Under the pieces are notes generated by a model. That model was not told where the DNA came from, searched no databases, and was given only the letters and a program-made list of their open reading frames with translations. Positions 1 to 9,074 of a DNA stretch of 64,000 bases are shown one piece after another. Both the position numbers and the translations under genes were made by a program. How positions within the stretch are numbered: position 1 is the first letter of the stretch; each line of letters starts with the position of its first letter. This DNA is from Microbacteriaceae bacterium 3FA27C10 (lineage in GTDB: Bacteria; Actinomycetota; Actinomycetes; Actinomycetales; Microbacteriaceae). The DNA is taken from the NCBI GenBank assembly GCA_005502775.1, contig SCNI01000008.1, positions 1 to 64,000 of the forward strand, in the 5' to 3' direction.

Positions 1-46
1 CCCCTCCCCCGCCCCTCCGCCCACCCGCAGCGGGGGGGGGCTTGGG

Positions 47-1057
47 TCACTGGTTCGAGAACGCCGCGTCGAACGAGGCGGCGGGAAGCGGCCACAGCTT
101 CGAGCGTACGAACCCGAGGGCCTCGGGTGCGCCGTGCATCCGGTCCATCCCGGCGTCCTCCCACTCGATCGAGATGGGGCCGGCATAGCCGATCGCCTGC
201 AGCGCCCGGAACGCGTCCTCCCACGGCACGTCTCCGTGCCCGGTCGAGACGAAGTCCCAGCCGCGATGGGGGTCGCCCCACGGCAGGTGGGAGCCGAGCA
301 CGCCGGCGCGTCCGTCGTGCGGGCGGAGCCGGGTGTCCTTGCAGTCCACGTGGTAGATGCGGTCACAGAAGTCCCCGATGAAGCCGACCGGATCGATGTT
401 CTGCCACATCATGTGGGAGGGGTCCCAGTTGAACCCGAAGGCCTCCCGGTGGCCGATCGCGTCGAGGCTGCGCACCGCCGTCCAGTAGTCGTAGGCGATC
501 TCGCCCGGATGCACCTCGAGGGCGAACCGCACCCCTTCGTCGTCGAAGACGTCGAGGATGGGGTTCCAGCGCGCGGCGAAGTCCTCATAGCCCGCGTCGA
601 TCACCGACGCCGGAACGGGCGGGAACATCGCCAGGTACGGCCACACCGAGGAGCCGGTGAAGCCCACGACGGTGTCGACACCGAGCTTGCGGGCCACCCG
701 CGCCGATCGCTTCATGTCCTCCGCCGCACGCTGCCGCACTCCCTCCGGGTCGCCGTCGCCCCAGACGTACGAGCGCAGGATCGCCTGATGCCGGAAGTCG
801 ATCGGCGCATCGCAGACCGCCTGCCCACCCAGGTGGTTCGAGAGGGCGAACACGCGCAGCCCGTGCCGGTCGAGTATCTCGAGCCGCGACGCGAGATATG
901 CGTCGTCCTCATCCGCTCGCTGCAGATCGAGGTGGTCACCGGATGCCGCGATCTCGAGACCGTCGTAGCCCCACGACGCGGCCAGGCGCGCGACCTCGTC
1001 GAACGGCAGGTCTGCCCACTGGCCCGTGAACAGGGTGACCGGATGCCTGTCGCTCAC
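47..1057 (-). CDS. Sugar phosphate isomerase/epimerase family protein (AP endonuclease 2-like TIM barrel)
   Basis: The 336-aa protein has the xylose-isomerase-like TIM-barrel pattern. Metal ligands expected for the family are visible in order: Glu in EVHPGE, Asp/His in NWDPSHM, His in YHVDCKD and Glu in SIEWED near the C-terminus. Such enzymes isomerise or epimerise sugars, keto-sugars or inositol derivatives in the cytoplasm; the substrate cannot be read from the sequence. It starts with GTG six bases after the tatA stop and is the last gene of a minus-strand operon behind the exported GH99-like protein. The context suggests processing of a sugar released by that protein. Confidence 0.85.
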   Translation of the reverse strand: MSDRHPVTLFTGQWADLPFDEVARLAASWGYDGLEIAASGDHLDLQRADEDDAYLASRLEILDRHGLRVFALSNHLGGQAVCDAPIDFRHQAILRSYVWGDGDPEGVRQRAAEDMKRSARVARKLGVDTVVGFTGSSVWPYLAMFPPVPASVIDAGYEDFAARWNPILDVFDDEGVRFALEVHPGEIAYDYWTAVRSLDAIGHREAFGFNWDPSHMMWQNIDPVGFIGDFCDRIYHVDCKDTRLRPHDGRAGVLGSHLPWGDPHRGWDFVSTGHGDVPWEDAFRALQAIGYAGPISIEWEDAGMDRMHGAPEALGFVRSKLWPLPAASFDAAFSNQ

Positions 1058-1063
1058 GCCGCG

Positions 1064-1252
1064 TCAGCCCTCCGTCTTCGCCGGCTCGTCGCTTGCCGCC
1101 TGGTCTTCGTGGAGCTTGCGGGTCTCGCTCTTGAAGATCCGCAGCGACTGGCCGACGCTCTTCGACAGAGCGGGCAGCCGCGTCGCTCCGAAGAGCAGCA
1201 GGATGACGGCCAGGATGAGCAGGAGGTGCCATCCGGTGAGATTTCCGAGCAT
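1064..1252 (-). CDS. tatA: Twin-arginine translocase subunit TatA-like
   Basis: This 62-aa protein has the TatA/E architecture. A short N-terminus is followed by one hydrophobic helix (about residues 8-21, LLLILAVILLLFGATRLP), the FGxxRLP hinge, an amphipathic helix (SKSVGQSLRIFKSE) and an acidic-basic tail. TatA oligomers form the pore of the Tat export pathway for folded proteins. The gene sits directly downstream of a gene with a clear Tat signal peptide, with a 33-bp gap. It may therefore be a dedicated accessory TatA rather than the housekeeping copy, since no tatB or tatC is nearby. The family call is firm; the dedicated role is inference. Confidence 0.9.
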   Translation of the reverse strand: MLGNLTGWHLLLILAVILLLFGATRLPALSKSVGQSLRIFKSETRKLHEDQAASDEPAKTEG

Positions 1253-1285
1253 GAGGGGTTCCGATCGTCGAGGGAGGCCGCGCGG

Positions 1286-4200
1286 TCACGCGATGGTCAG
1301 CAGCTGGGCCGTGGCATCCCAGGTGACGGTGAAGCCGAGCGACTGGAAATAGGTGGCCGCGATGTAGAAGCGGCCGCCCACCCACTGGCAGGGCGCATCC
1401 AGGTGCACGGAGGTCGCTCCCACCCACGCCGAGCTGCTGCCGACCTGGGCGATCAGCGTGGTGCCGGAGCGCACGCCGACGAACCACTGCACGTCGGGCC
1501 GCCACTCCGGGCGACCCCCGATCGCCTCCACCACGTAGGCCGCCGGCACCATCGGTGTGCCGTTGGGGGCGATCAGCGGAACCGCTGTGCGCGAGTACTT
1601 GCCGCTGACGAGCAGCGACAGAGCGGGGAGCGGCACCTTCACCACCCTGATCTCGTCGATCGTGAAGTTCCCGGCCGTCGACATCATGTCGAGCCGAATC
1701 TGCCGGATCGTGCCGACCCACTTGGGGTTGCCCCACATTGCGGCGTAGCCGAAGCCGAACTCGTCGTTGTAGGCGTCGAAGATCACCTGCGTGCCCTTGT
1801 CCTGGGTCCACGCCGTGTCGGCATCGGTGATGAAGTAGAGATACTCCGGGGGCGTGTCGCTCTTCATCCGCACCCTGACCCAGGGCGCCTGCTTGGCGTC
1901 GATGCCGAGATGATCGGGTGACACGAGACCCGGGTCGGTGCCGATCGAGGTGGCCGTCATCACTCCACCCAGCACCTGGATGTTGGTCACCTGGTTCTTC
2001 TCGCTGTTGGTCCAGCCCTCGACGTCACCGTCGGTGCTGAAGGTCCACCTCGTCCAGTAGTCTTCGGGCTTCGCCGGGGGCGGCAGCTCTTTGAGCGGCT
2101 GGGTGCGGGCGGCCGGGTACAGCAAGCCCAAGCGCGCCGCCTGCGTGGTCGTGGGTGTGACGTTCGTTCCGTGAGCGCTCGCCCCGAAGACGTCGGCGAC
2201 GGCGTTCACATAGCCGAACCCGGCGAGCGCGCTCGGCATCACGAAATGGCCCTCGCCGAACTCGTTCCAGTTGTCGACGAGCACCATCGACCGGCCGAGG
2301 CTCGTGCTCGGCAGCGCCGGCATGAAAGTGTCGCGCACCCAGGTCGCGTTCGCCTCGAAATCGGTCACGCTCGCCCAGGCTCCGGGCGTCAGGTTCCACG
2401 GCAGCTGGTCCTGCCCCATCGAGATGGTGGGCACGACGTCGACCACGGCGTTGCCGCGCCAGGTGAGCAGGTTCTGCCGGTAGCCCTCGGTGAGCGCGGC
2501 GACGGAGCCGACGCTGTACTTGTACTGGGCGTCGACGCCGACGGTCGGCGCGTTGGCGTCGACCTGCGGGGCGATGATGATCAGGTCGTCGAACCCGGCC
2601 GCCTGCACCGCCGTGCGGAGATACGCGACCTCTGCAGCCGCCGCCGCAGCGGTGCCGAAGGTCGTGATCAGCTTCGGGATGGAGTAGATCGAGAAGACCG
2701 GCTTGTTGTCGATCACGAGGTAGTCGGGGTCGCGGAAGTAGTACTCGATCCAGTAGGGCACCATCACCGTGCGGAAATCGCTGCTGTTGGTGGCGCCACT
2801 GCTGATGTTCTCGTACATGATGGCGAACTTCACCAGCGACTTGTACTGCGAGGTGAAGAGCCCCTGGTGGATGTGGTGCCCGAGGTCGGGCACCTTGATC
2901 GGCTGCCCCACCCCGTCGAGCGGGCGGAACCAGCACGCCAGCTCGAACGAGATGCCGTTCTCCACCATCCACTTGATGCCCCAGTCGGTGACCTCCGGGT
3001 CGCCTTCGTCGTACCAGCCGAGCAGCGGTTTGCGGCTCGGGTAGGGGCTCAGAGCATCCCAGCCCTGGTGGTGGCCCTCGCGCCAGCCGGCGAAGGTCTG
3101 CACGCCGACGAGGTAGTCGCCGGTGTTCAGCGGGACGGGGGTCGGCACGTAGTCGCTCGGCAGCGGCGGGGTCAGCGAGAGCCGGATGTCGTCGAGGTAG
3201 ACCTTCCCCGATGCGCCCGCCCCCACGCCGAAGGTCAGCGTGTCGATGGCCGTGACGGCCGGGATCGCGACTCCGGATGCCGCCGTCTTGCCGTTCACCC
3301 AGACGGTGGCCAGATTGCTCGTCGTGTCGGTCGTGACGCGCACGTGGTACCAGAGGTTGGGCTTGCAGTCGTAGCAGACGACCGGCGTTCCACTCGCATC
3401 CGCGTAGGTGATGCTGCCCGCGGAGGCGCCGATCTGGAGCCCGGCCGTCGTGCCGGCCGAGAGCACGGCCGAGACGTTCTGGGCGCCCAAGGGGGCGAGA
3501 AAGCGGAACTCGAGGGTGAGGTCGTCGTTCTGCGCGGCGAAGGTGCGCCGGAAGGTCGCGGTCTCGGTGGCCGCGAGCGTGTTCACCAGGAGGCTGTAGC
3601 GGTCGGCGTAGCTCGATCCGTGCAGTTCGGCGATCGAGAAGACCGCACCGGCGCCGGCCGCCGTCCAGTCCGCGGGAAGGCCCGACGGCACGGTCACGAA
3701 CGACTCGTTGACGAGGAAGCCGCGGTGGATGCGCACCGTGTCGATGTAGAAGTTGCCGACGAAGGCCTCGCTCGTCTGCATCGTGAAGAGGTCGAGCACG
3801 GTGGCGGCCTGGGCGAACGCGACCGAGCTGGCCGCCAGCGCGCCGTTCACGTAGACCGTGAACTGCGCCGCAGCGAGGTCGAGCACCACTCGCACCCCCA
3901 TCGGGGTTCCGACGGCGGTGCTCGCCAGGTTCTGGGGGCCCGCGGGCGTCTGCAGACTCAGCTGCCCCGAGTTCGCGGTGAGCACGACGGCGTTCGCCCC
4001 GGTGGTGCCGATCGTCCATGTCACGCCGTTCAGAGCGGTGATGGGCTCGAACCGGAAGTCGACGGTGAGAACGCCCGCCGTGTGCGCCGTGAATCGGCGC
4101 TGCATCACGATGGGCAGGCCGCCGCTGTCGGTCACCTTCGCCCAGCGCCCGTAGGCGAAGGTGAAGCTGCCGCCGGCCTGGCGCACGTCCCACCCCGACG

Positions 4201-4486
4201 GCACGACGAGAATCGGGTCGGTGACGGCGTTCGGCATGTGGAAGTCCTCTTCCACCAGGTACCGCGCGGTGCCGGTCGACGCCGACACGCCCCTTCCCGC
4301 GATCGCGGGAAGCGGGCGGGCCGCGACCGGCCCCGGGGTGTCCCCTAGCGCGAGGCCACTGGCGGCCGCAGCGGCTGCGGCGATGGCCAGGAACGAGCGG
4401 CGGCTGATGCCCTTTCCGGGCTCGGGCTGCAACAACCACTCGCTCTGAAGGATGGATTCGGTATCTGGATCGACTGCATCGCGCAC
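1286..4486 (-). CDS. Tat-exported GH99-like/WbsX-type protein with LamG-like and stalk-like domains
   Basis: The 1066-aa protein has an N-terminal Tat signal (SRRSFLA, Arg29-Arg30) followed by an Ala-rich hydrophobic stretch. Residues about 70-440 look like two or three beta-sandwich (concanavalin/LamG-like) modules. Residues about 455-780 resemble the GH99-like/WbsX domain, with W-G-I-K-W, a central F-R-P-L-D and the diagnostic WNEFGEGH. Another beta-sandwich and a C-terminal domain like the copper-amine-oxidase N-terminal (stalk) fold follow. It probably acts outside the cell on a glycan; the exact activity is unknown. The GTG start is supported by AAGGGAG upstream. The IclR-like palindrome at 4507-4522 lies just before it. 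Confidence 0.75.
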   Translation of the reverse strand: MRDAVDPDTESILQSEWLLQPEPGKGISRRSFLAIAAAAAAASGLALGDTPGPVAARPLPAIAGRGVSASTGTARYLVEEDFHMPNAVTDPILVVPSGWDVRQAGGSFTFAYGRWAKVTDSGGLPIVMQRRFTAHTAGVLTVDFRFEPITALNGVTWTIGTTGANAVVLTANSGQLSLQTPAGPQNLASTAVGTPMGVRVVLDLAAAQFTVYVNGALAASSVAFAQAATVLDLFTMQTSEAFVGNFYIDTVRIHRGFLVNESFVTVPSGLPADWTAAGAGAVFSIAELHGSSYADRYSLLVNTLAATETATFRRTFAAQNDDLTLEFRFLAPLGAQNVSAVLSAGTTAGLQIGASAGSITYADASGTPVVCYDCKPNLWYHVRVTTDTTSNLATVWVNGKTAASGVAIPAVTAIDTLTFGVGAGASGKVYLDDIRLSLTPPLPSDYVPTPVPLNTGDYLVGVQTFAGWREGHHQGWDALSPYPSRKPLLGWYDEGDPEVTDWGIKWMVENGISFELACWFRPLDGVGQPIKVPDLGHHIHQGLFTSQYKSLVKFAIMYENISSGATNSSDFRTVMVPYWIEYYFRDPDYLVIDNKPVFSIYSIPKLITTFGTAAAAAAEVAYLRTAVQAAGFDDLIIIAPQVDANAPTVGVDAQYKYSVGSVAALTEGYRQNLLTWRGNAVVDVVPTISMGQDQLPWNLTPGAWASVTDFEANATWVRDTFMPALPSTSLGRSMVLVDNWNEFGEGHFVMPSALAGFGYVNAVADVFGASAHGTNVTPTTTQAARLGLLYPAARTQPLKELPPPAKPEDYWTRWTFSTDGDVEGWTNSEKNQVTNIQVLGGVMTATSIGTDPGLVSPDHLGIDAKQAPWVRVRMKSDTPPEYLYFITDADTAWTQDKGTQVIFDAYNDEFGFGYAAMWGNPKWVGTIRQIRLDMMSTAGNFTIDEIRVVKVPLPALSLLVSGKYSRTAVPLIAPNGTPMVPAAYVVEAIGGRPEWRPDVQWFVGVRSGTTLIAQVGSSSAWVGATSVHLDAPCQWVGGRFYIAATYFQSLGFTVTWDATAQLLTIA

Positions 4487-4506
4487 AAGGACTCCCTTAT
4501 CCTCTA

Positions 4507-4522
4507 GTTCGGTATTCTGAAC
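4507..4522. promoter_or_regulatory. Candidate IclR operator (site A)
   Basis: GTTC-N8-GAAC, extending to AGTTC/GAACT arms, lies about 20 bp upstream of the GH99-like start and beside the 3' end of the iclR gene. A further TGAACTT half-site follows at about 4538-4544. The same 16-bp layout recurs at 5554 and 13884. Confidence 0.5.
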
Positions 4523-4663
4523 TTAAATACGTCAGAATGAACTTCGTGCATGACGCTACTGGAGCCGAGCCCTCGGAGGCAAGGGTCGATCGCGAAATCG
4601 CCGAACGGCGCCCGCGGGCAGGCGACAGCGCCCCTCCCTGGAGGGGTCACTCCGGAGCCGTCG

Positions 4664-5437
4664 CTAGGGACGGATGGTCGCCTCGAGCTCGGAGACGGTG
4701 GCGCGCAGCTGCGCGAGGATGTCGGCCGGCCACTGCTCGGTCGTGCGCGAGGTCGGCATGGTGACGGAGAGCGCCATCTGGCGGTGGGCGTCGGACAGGA
4801 ACGGCAGGGGCACGGCGACGCAGCGGCATCCGCTGATGTACTCCTCGTCGTCGACCGCGAAACCCTCACGGCGGACGCGGTCGAGAAGCACGAGGAGCTC
4901 GTCGACATCGGAGACCGTGTGCTCGGTCAGATGGGCGAGCGGGGCGGCGGCGCGGAGGCGTCGCTCCGCCTCCGCGGGCGGGAGCAGGCCGAGGAGCGTC
5001 TTGCCGATGCCCGTCGCATGAGCCGGCAGCTGCGTTCCCACCGACGACGCGAGACGCATCGTGCGAGCGGCCTGGCTGATCGCGATGTAGACGTTGTTCA
5101 CGCCGTCGAGCTGCGCGAGCTGAACCGTCTCGCCCACGGCGGCGGCCAGCTTGTCCATCAACGGGCGCACGATGCCGAGCAGGTCGGTGTGGCCGCGGAA
5201 GTTCTGGCCGATCTGCCAGGCGCGGAGCCCCAGCGAGTACTGACGGGTGCGCGGGTCGTGCGCGACCCATCCGGTGGCCGTGAGCGTCTGCAGGAGACCG
5301 TGGGCGCTCGATCGTGGAATGGAGAGCTCGGTCAGGATCTCCCCGAAGCTCACGCTCTCGTGCTCGCTCACGTACTCGATCAGGCCGAGAGCCCGCTCGG
5401 CGGACTTGACGCTCGTGCCCTTGTCGTCAGTGGCCAT
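4664..5437 (-). CDS. IclR family transcriptional regulator
   Basis: The 257-aa protein has an N-terminal winged helix-turn-helix (about residues 10-70, SAERALGLIEYV ... IPRSSAHGLLQTL) and a C-terminal IclR effector domain with the family signatures LPAHATGIGKTLL and AVPLPF. IclR proteins bind short palindromes and respond to small metabolites, often sugar or aromatic acids. The start at 5437 is preferred over the ATG 15 bases upstream because GGAGAGG lies six bases before it. The gene is divergent from the ABC importer and lies upstream of the GH99-like operon, so it is the obvious candidate regulator for both. Confidence 0.92.
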   Translation of the reverse strand: MATDDKGTSVKSAERALGLIEYVSEHESVSFGEILTELSIPRSSAHGLLQTLTATGWVAHDPRTRQYSLGLRAWQIGQNFRGHTDLLGIVRPLMDKLAAAVGETVQLAQLDGVNNVYIAISQAARTMRLASSVGTQLPAHATGIGKTLLGLLPPAEAERRLRAAAPLAHLTEHTVSDVDELLVLLDRVRREGFAVDDEEYISGCRCVAVPLPFLSDAHRQMALSVTMPTSRTTEQWPADILAQLRATVSELEATIRP

Positions 5438-5518
5438 GATCTGCCTCTCCATCGCGGCAAGCGGCGATATGCCGCGTTTTCCAGCCGGATGCCATCCCGT
5501 CTATAGGATCAGAATACA

Positions 5519-5536
5519 GCTAGATGAACTTCTAGC
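5519..5536. promoter_or_regulatory. Inverted repeat between iclR and the ABC importer
   Basis: GCTAGA-N6-TCTAGC, whose spacer is TGAACT, combines a perfect 6-bp inverted repeat with the TGAACT half-site seen in the other candidate IclR sites. It lies 82 bp upstream of the iclR start, so autoregulation is possible. The rest of the 290-bp intergenic region (5438-5727) holds site B and a TTGACA hexamer near 5579. Confidence 0.4.
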
Positions 5537-5553
5537 AGCGTGACGAAGCCATA

Positions 5554-5569
5554 GTTCATGGGTGTGAAC
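5554..5569. promoter_or_regulatory. Candidate IclR operator (site B)
   Basis: GTTCA-N6-TGAAC is a perfect 5-bp inverted repeat with the same 16-bp span as sites A and C. It lies just upstream of a TTGACA hexamer (about 5579-5584) that could be the -35 element of the ABC importer operon; no convincing -10 was found. Confidence 0.5.
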
Positions 5570-5727
5570 GCAGATTCCTTGACATGAACCTTCTGGCATG
5601 CGAGACTTTCGATCATTCGGCCCGATGCGGCCCCCTGACGGGCCCACGGTCGAGCACTTGCGCGCTGACGCCGGCGATCGACACTCCTGATCGCCGCGGC
5701 CAGCACCCGACTCATTGTGGAGTGGAC

Positions 5728-6699
5728 ATGGCAATACAGACACCTGACCGGGTGGTGCCGGACACGGTGGCGATCCTGGCGGACACGAATCCGCCGAGGC
5801 GCCCTCGCCGCCGGCGATCGATCAGCTGGGGGGCCTACCTCGGGCTCGCCCCGTTGGCGATCATGCTGGGGGTGTTCTGCTACTACCCGGCGGCGAGCGG
5901 GATCTTCCACTCGTTCTGGAACTGGAACCCGGGCGGGGAGTCGACCTTCACCGGTTTCGACAACTACGCCACGATGATGAGCGACCAGCTCTGGTGGGAG
6001 TCGTTCAAGAACCTCGGCATCATCTTCCTCTTCGGCGTCGTCTCGTGGGTGATCCCGCTGGCGGCGGCCGAGCTGCTCATCTCCCTGCGGAGCGAGCGTG
6101 CGCAGTTCGTCTACCGCACCCTCCTGATCGTGCCCATGGCCTTCCCCGGCGTGGTCACCGCGCTCATCTGGTCGTTCCTCTACCAGCCCAACGACGGGGT
6201 CATCAACACCTTCCTGAAGTCGGTCGGCCTCGACGCGCTCGCCCAGAACTGGCTCGGCGATCCGCACCTCGCGCTGATCTCGCTGCTGTTCATCGGCTTC
6301 CCGTTCATCGCGGGCCTGCCGTTCCTGATGTTCTACTCGACGCTGCAGAACATCCCGAAGGAGATCTTCGAGGCCTGCTCGCTCGACGGTGTGAACCGGA
6401 TCCAGCGGCTCTTCCTCATCGACCTGCCGCTGATGGGCCGTCAGCTGCAGCTGCTGCTCGTGCTGGTGATCATCGAGACCCTGCAGTACGGGTTCGTCGC
6501 CTACATCCTCACCAGCGGAGGGCCCGACAACGCGACGACGGTGCCCGTGCTCCACATGCTGAGCGAGGCCTTCAACGGGGGCAACTGGGGCTATGCGGCA
6601 GCGCTGTCGACCACCCTCTTCGTGCTCACCGTCGTCTTCAGCACGATCGTGGCCGTCGCCAAGCGCCGCGATTCCACGACCAATGTGAAAGGGATGTGA
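5728..6699 (+). CDS. ABC sugar transporter permease (MalF/UgpA-like)
   Basis: The 323-aa inner-membrane permease has six predicted membrane helices. Near its C-terminal third is the conserved cytoplasmic EAA loop (EIFEACSLDGVNRIQRLFLIDLP), which docks the transport ATPase. It pairs with the next permease to form the membrane channel of a carbohydrate importer of the CUT1 type. The ATG at 5728 follows GGAG by five bases; an upstream in-frame ATG at 5584 would add a non-conserved leader and lacks a good ribosome site. No ATPase gene is present in the operon, so a shared MsiK/MsmK-type ATPase elsewhere is likely. Confidence 0.9.
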   Translation: MAIQTPDRVVPDTVAILADTNPPRRPRRRRSISWGAYLGLAPLAIMLGVFCYYPAASGIFHSFWNWNPGGESTFTGFDNYATMMSDQLWWESFKNLGIIFLFGVVSWVIPLAAAELLISLRSERAQFVYRTLLIVPMAFPGVVTALIWSFLYQPNDGVINTFLKSVGLDALAQNWLGDPHLALISLLFIGFPFIAGLPFLMFYSTLQNIPKEIFEACSLDGVNRIQRLFLIDLPLMGRQLQLLLVLVIIETLQYGFVAYILTSGGPDNATTVPVLHMLSEAFNGGNWGYAAALSTTLFVLTVVFSTIVAVAKRRDSTTNVKGM

Positions 6700-6704
6700 C
6701 CCTC

Positions 6705-7574
6705 ATGTCTGCAGCGACCATCGAGGCCCCGAGCCGGCAGCCCCGCACGAGGGTGAGACGCCGCCGCAGCGGCGCACCCATCCACATCGCCCTGATCGCG
6801 ATCGTGGCCGTGGGGCTGCTGCCCTACCTCTTCGTGCTCACCACCTCGGTGAAGACCAACGAGCAGTTCGCCACGAGCTACTGGGCGCCGTCGTTCCCCC
6901 TGCACTTCGAGAACTACGCCACGGCCTGGAACCAGATCGCCCCGTTCATGCTGGTCTCCGTCGTGGTCGCCGCCATCTCGATCGTCGGGATCGTCGCCCT
7001 CAGCCTGCTCTCGGGATACGTCTTCGCCCGATTCCAGTTCCCCGGCCGCCGGTTCTTCTTCACCATGGTGATCGCGCTGCTGATGGTGCCGAGCATCGCG
7101 AGCCTCATCCCGCTGTTCGTGATGATGCGCGACCTCGGCCTGCTGAACACGCTCTGGGTGCTCATCGTCCCGCGGATCGCCGGAGGCGCGGTGCTCGGCA
7201 CCATCCTGATGAAGACCTTCATCGAGGGCATCCCCCAGGAGCTGTTCGACGCCGCACGGGTCGACGGCGCCGGCGCCGGGCGCCTGTTCCGCTCGATCAT
7301 GCTGCCGCTGTCGCTGCCGGTCGTCGGCACCGTGTCGCTGCTCACCGTGATCGGCGTCTGGAACGACTTCTTCTGGCCGCTGCTCACCGTGACCGACAAC
7401 GCGCTGAAGCCGGTGAGCGTTGGTCTGCTCTTCTTCCGCGGGCAGGCGGGCACCGACTACGGCGCGATGTTCGCGGGCTACATGATCGCGAGCCTGCCGC
7501 TGCTGCTGCTGTTCCTCTTTCTCTCCAAGTACTTCCTGGCCGGAATCCAGGGCGGGCTCCCGGGCTCGCACTGA
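6705..7574 (+). CDS. ABC sugar transporter permease (MalG/UgpE-like)
   Basis: This 289-aa second permease of the importer has six hydrophobic segments and the EAA loop (ELFDAARVDGAGAGRLFRSIMLP) in the MalG position. It ends GIQGGLPGSH; short Gly-rich tails of this kind are typical of CUT1 MalG-type permeases. It starts five bases after the stop of the first permease, so the two are translationally coupled. The Arg-rich N-terminus (about residues 12-23) is cytoplasmic by the positive-inside rule. Confidence 0.9.
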   Translation: MSAATIEAPSRQPRTRVRRRRSGAPIHIALIAIVAVGLLPYLFVLTTSVKTNEQFATSYWAPSFPLHFENYATAWNQIAPFMLVSVVVAAISIVGIVALSLLSGYVFARFQFPGRRFFFTMVIALLMVPSIASLIPLFVMMRDLGLLNTLWVLIVPRIAGGAVLGTILMKTFIEGIPQELFDAARVDGAGAGRLFRSIMLPLSLPVVGTVSLLTVIGVWNDFFWPLLTVTDNALKPVSVGLLFFRGQAGTDYGAMFAGYMIASLPLLLLFLFLSKYFLAGIQGGLPGSH

Positions 7575-7624
7575 CCGCACCTCCGGCCGTTTCGTCACCA
7601 ATCACACAGAAGGGCAATACAAGG

Positions 7625-9058
7625 ATGTATAACAAGCTCAAACCGATCATCGCGCTCGGGGTGGTCGCAGCCACCGCACTCGCACTCGCCGGATGCGCTC
7701 CCAGCGCGAGTCCAGGCAAGACCACCATCACGATCGCCGGCCCCAACCAGTGGAACACCGACGCGCAGAGCTTCGGACCGGCCTGGGAAGACCTCGTCGC
7801 CCGCTTCGAGGCGGCCGAGCCGAACATCGAGGTGAAGACGGTGGTGCTGCCGCTCACGGAGTTCTACCAGACGCTCTCGACGCAGCTCGCCGCCGGCACG
7901 GCGCCCGAGCTGATCTTCAACCAGGTCTCGCACAAGCCCGATCAGGTGGTCGCTCTCGACGACTACTTCGACAAGCCGAACCCGTACATCGAGGGCAACG
8001 AGAAGTGGATCACCGCCTTCAACCCCGACTACATCGGCGGCCCGTCGAACCTGGGCCGGAACGCGGCGCAGCACTACGAGTTCGTGCCGTTCAACCTCTA
8101 CCTCAGCGGCATCTACTACAACAAGGACGTGTTCAAGGCCGCCGGGATCTCTGAGGCGCCGGCCACGTACGGCGACCTGATCAAGGACTGCAAGGCGATC
8201 AGCGCAGCGGGCTACACCCCCCTGGCCTTCGACAACAGCTACCTCGCCCAGGCGAGCGTGGTGAAGCCGATCACCTCGATGCTGCTCACCAAGTACTTCG
8301 ACGAGCTGAACTACTACGGCCCCGACGGCAAGCCCGGCACCTCGAAGGCGATCTCGGTGAAGGACTTCTCCAAGGGCGTGCTCACTGGGGAGTTCACCCC
8401 GCAGAACACGCCCGAGATCGGCGAGGCCTTCACTCTCGCGAAGCAGGTCGTCGACGCGTGCGCCACGCCCAACTGGTCGGGTGTGGCCAGCACGGGGGCT
8501 GCCTTCACCGGCGCCCAGGAGTTCCTGGCCGGCAAGGCCGGCATGTCCTTCGGCGCCAACTTCTCGGCGAACAGCCTCGAGAACGTCGGCTGGGACTACG
8601 GAACCCTTCCGTTCCCTACGGTCACCAAGCAGGACAGCCCCCTCTCCACCGGCGAAGCGGCCCGCTCGGGCGCCAACACGGGTGGAACGAGCTACATGAT
8701 CCCGACCACCACCAAGGGCGACAAGCTCGACGCGGCCGTGAAGTTCCTGCAGTTCGCCTCCAGCCCGGTGGGCATCCAGCCCTGGCTCGACAAGACCGGC
8801 GGCATCCCGGCCCTGGCCGACGCGAAGCCCGCACCGGGTCTCGAGGGACTCACCACGGGCGACTGGGCCCTCAGCCCCACCGTTCCGCAGCCGGCGCTGC
8901 TACCCAAGGCGCTTCTCGGCCAGGCGATCTACACGGGCTACCTGACGGGCAACAAGTCGCTCGACGACGAACTCACCGAGACGCTGGACCAGTGGACGAC
9001 CAGCGCGAAGGAAGTCGCCGCCGACGGCAAGTGGACCGACGACTGGGCGCAGAAGTAG
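7625..9058 (+). CDS. ABC sugar transporter substrate-binding lipoprotein
   Basis: The 477-aa extracellular binding protein has a signal peptide ending in the lipobox LAGC, with Cys24 as the lipidation site. A family-1 extracellular solute-binding fold follows (TTITIAGPNQWN, then FEAAEPNIEVKTV and QLAAGTAPELIF). It captures the sugar and delivers it to the two upstream permeases. It is the third gene of the operon, 50 bp after the second permease. A very strong stem-loop follows the stop codon. The ligand is unknown; the neighbouring rhamnosidase and galactosidase suggest a rhamnose- or galactose-containing oligosaccharide. Confidence 0.9.
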   Translation: MYNKLKPIIALGVVAATALALAGCAPSASPGKTTITIAGPNQWNTDAQSFGPAWEDLVARFEAAEPNIEVKTVVLPLTEFYQTLSTQLAAGTAPELIFNQVSHKPDQVVALDDYFDKPNPYIEGNEKWITAFNPDYIGGPSNLGRNAAQHYEFVPFNLYLSGIYYNKDVFKAAGISEAPATYGDLIKDCKAISAAGYTPLAFDNSYLAQASVVKPITSMLLTKYFDELNYYGPDGKPGTSKAISVKDFSKGVLTGEFTPQNTPEIGEAFTLAKQVVDACATPNWSGVASTGAAFTGAQEFLAGKAGMSFGANFSANSLENVGWDYGTLPFPTVTKQDSPLSTGEAARSGANTGGTSYMIPTTTKGDKLDAAVKFLQFASSPVGIQPWLDKTGGIPALADAKPAPGLEGLTTGDWALSPTVPQPALLPKALLGQAIYTGYLTGNKSLDDELTETLDQWTTSAKEVAADGKWTDDWAQK

Positions 9059-9074
9059 TACCCGAACCCACACA

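Noticed and set aside
1-46. C- and G-runs at the left edge of the window
   Set aside because: Homopolymer-rich sequence with no stem-loop, promoter or coding signal that can be supported.
134-1921. Long plus-strand open frame of 595 codons opposite the isomerase, tatA and GH99-like genes
   Set aside because: It is antisense to three well-supported genes, spans their junctions and has Arg/Gly/Pro/His-rich composition typical of high-GC shadow frames.
2025-4439. Minus-strand frame of 804 codons inside the GH99-like gene
   Set aside because: It is a frame-shifted reading of the real gene, Arg-rich and without any recognisable domain.
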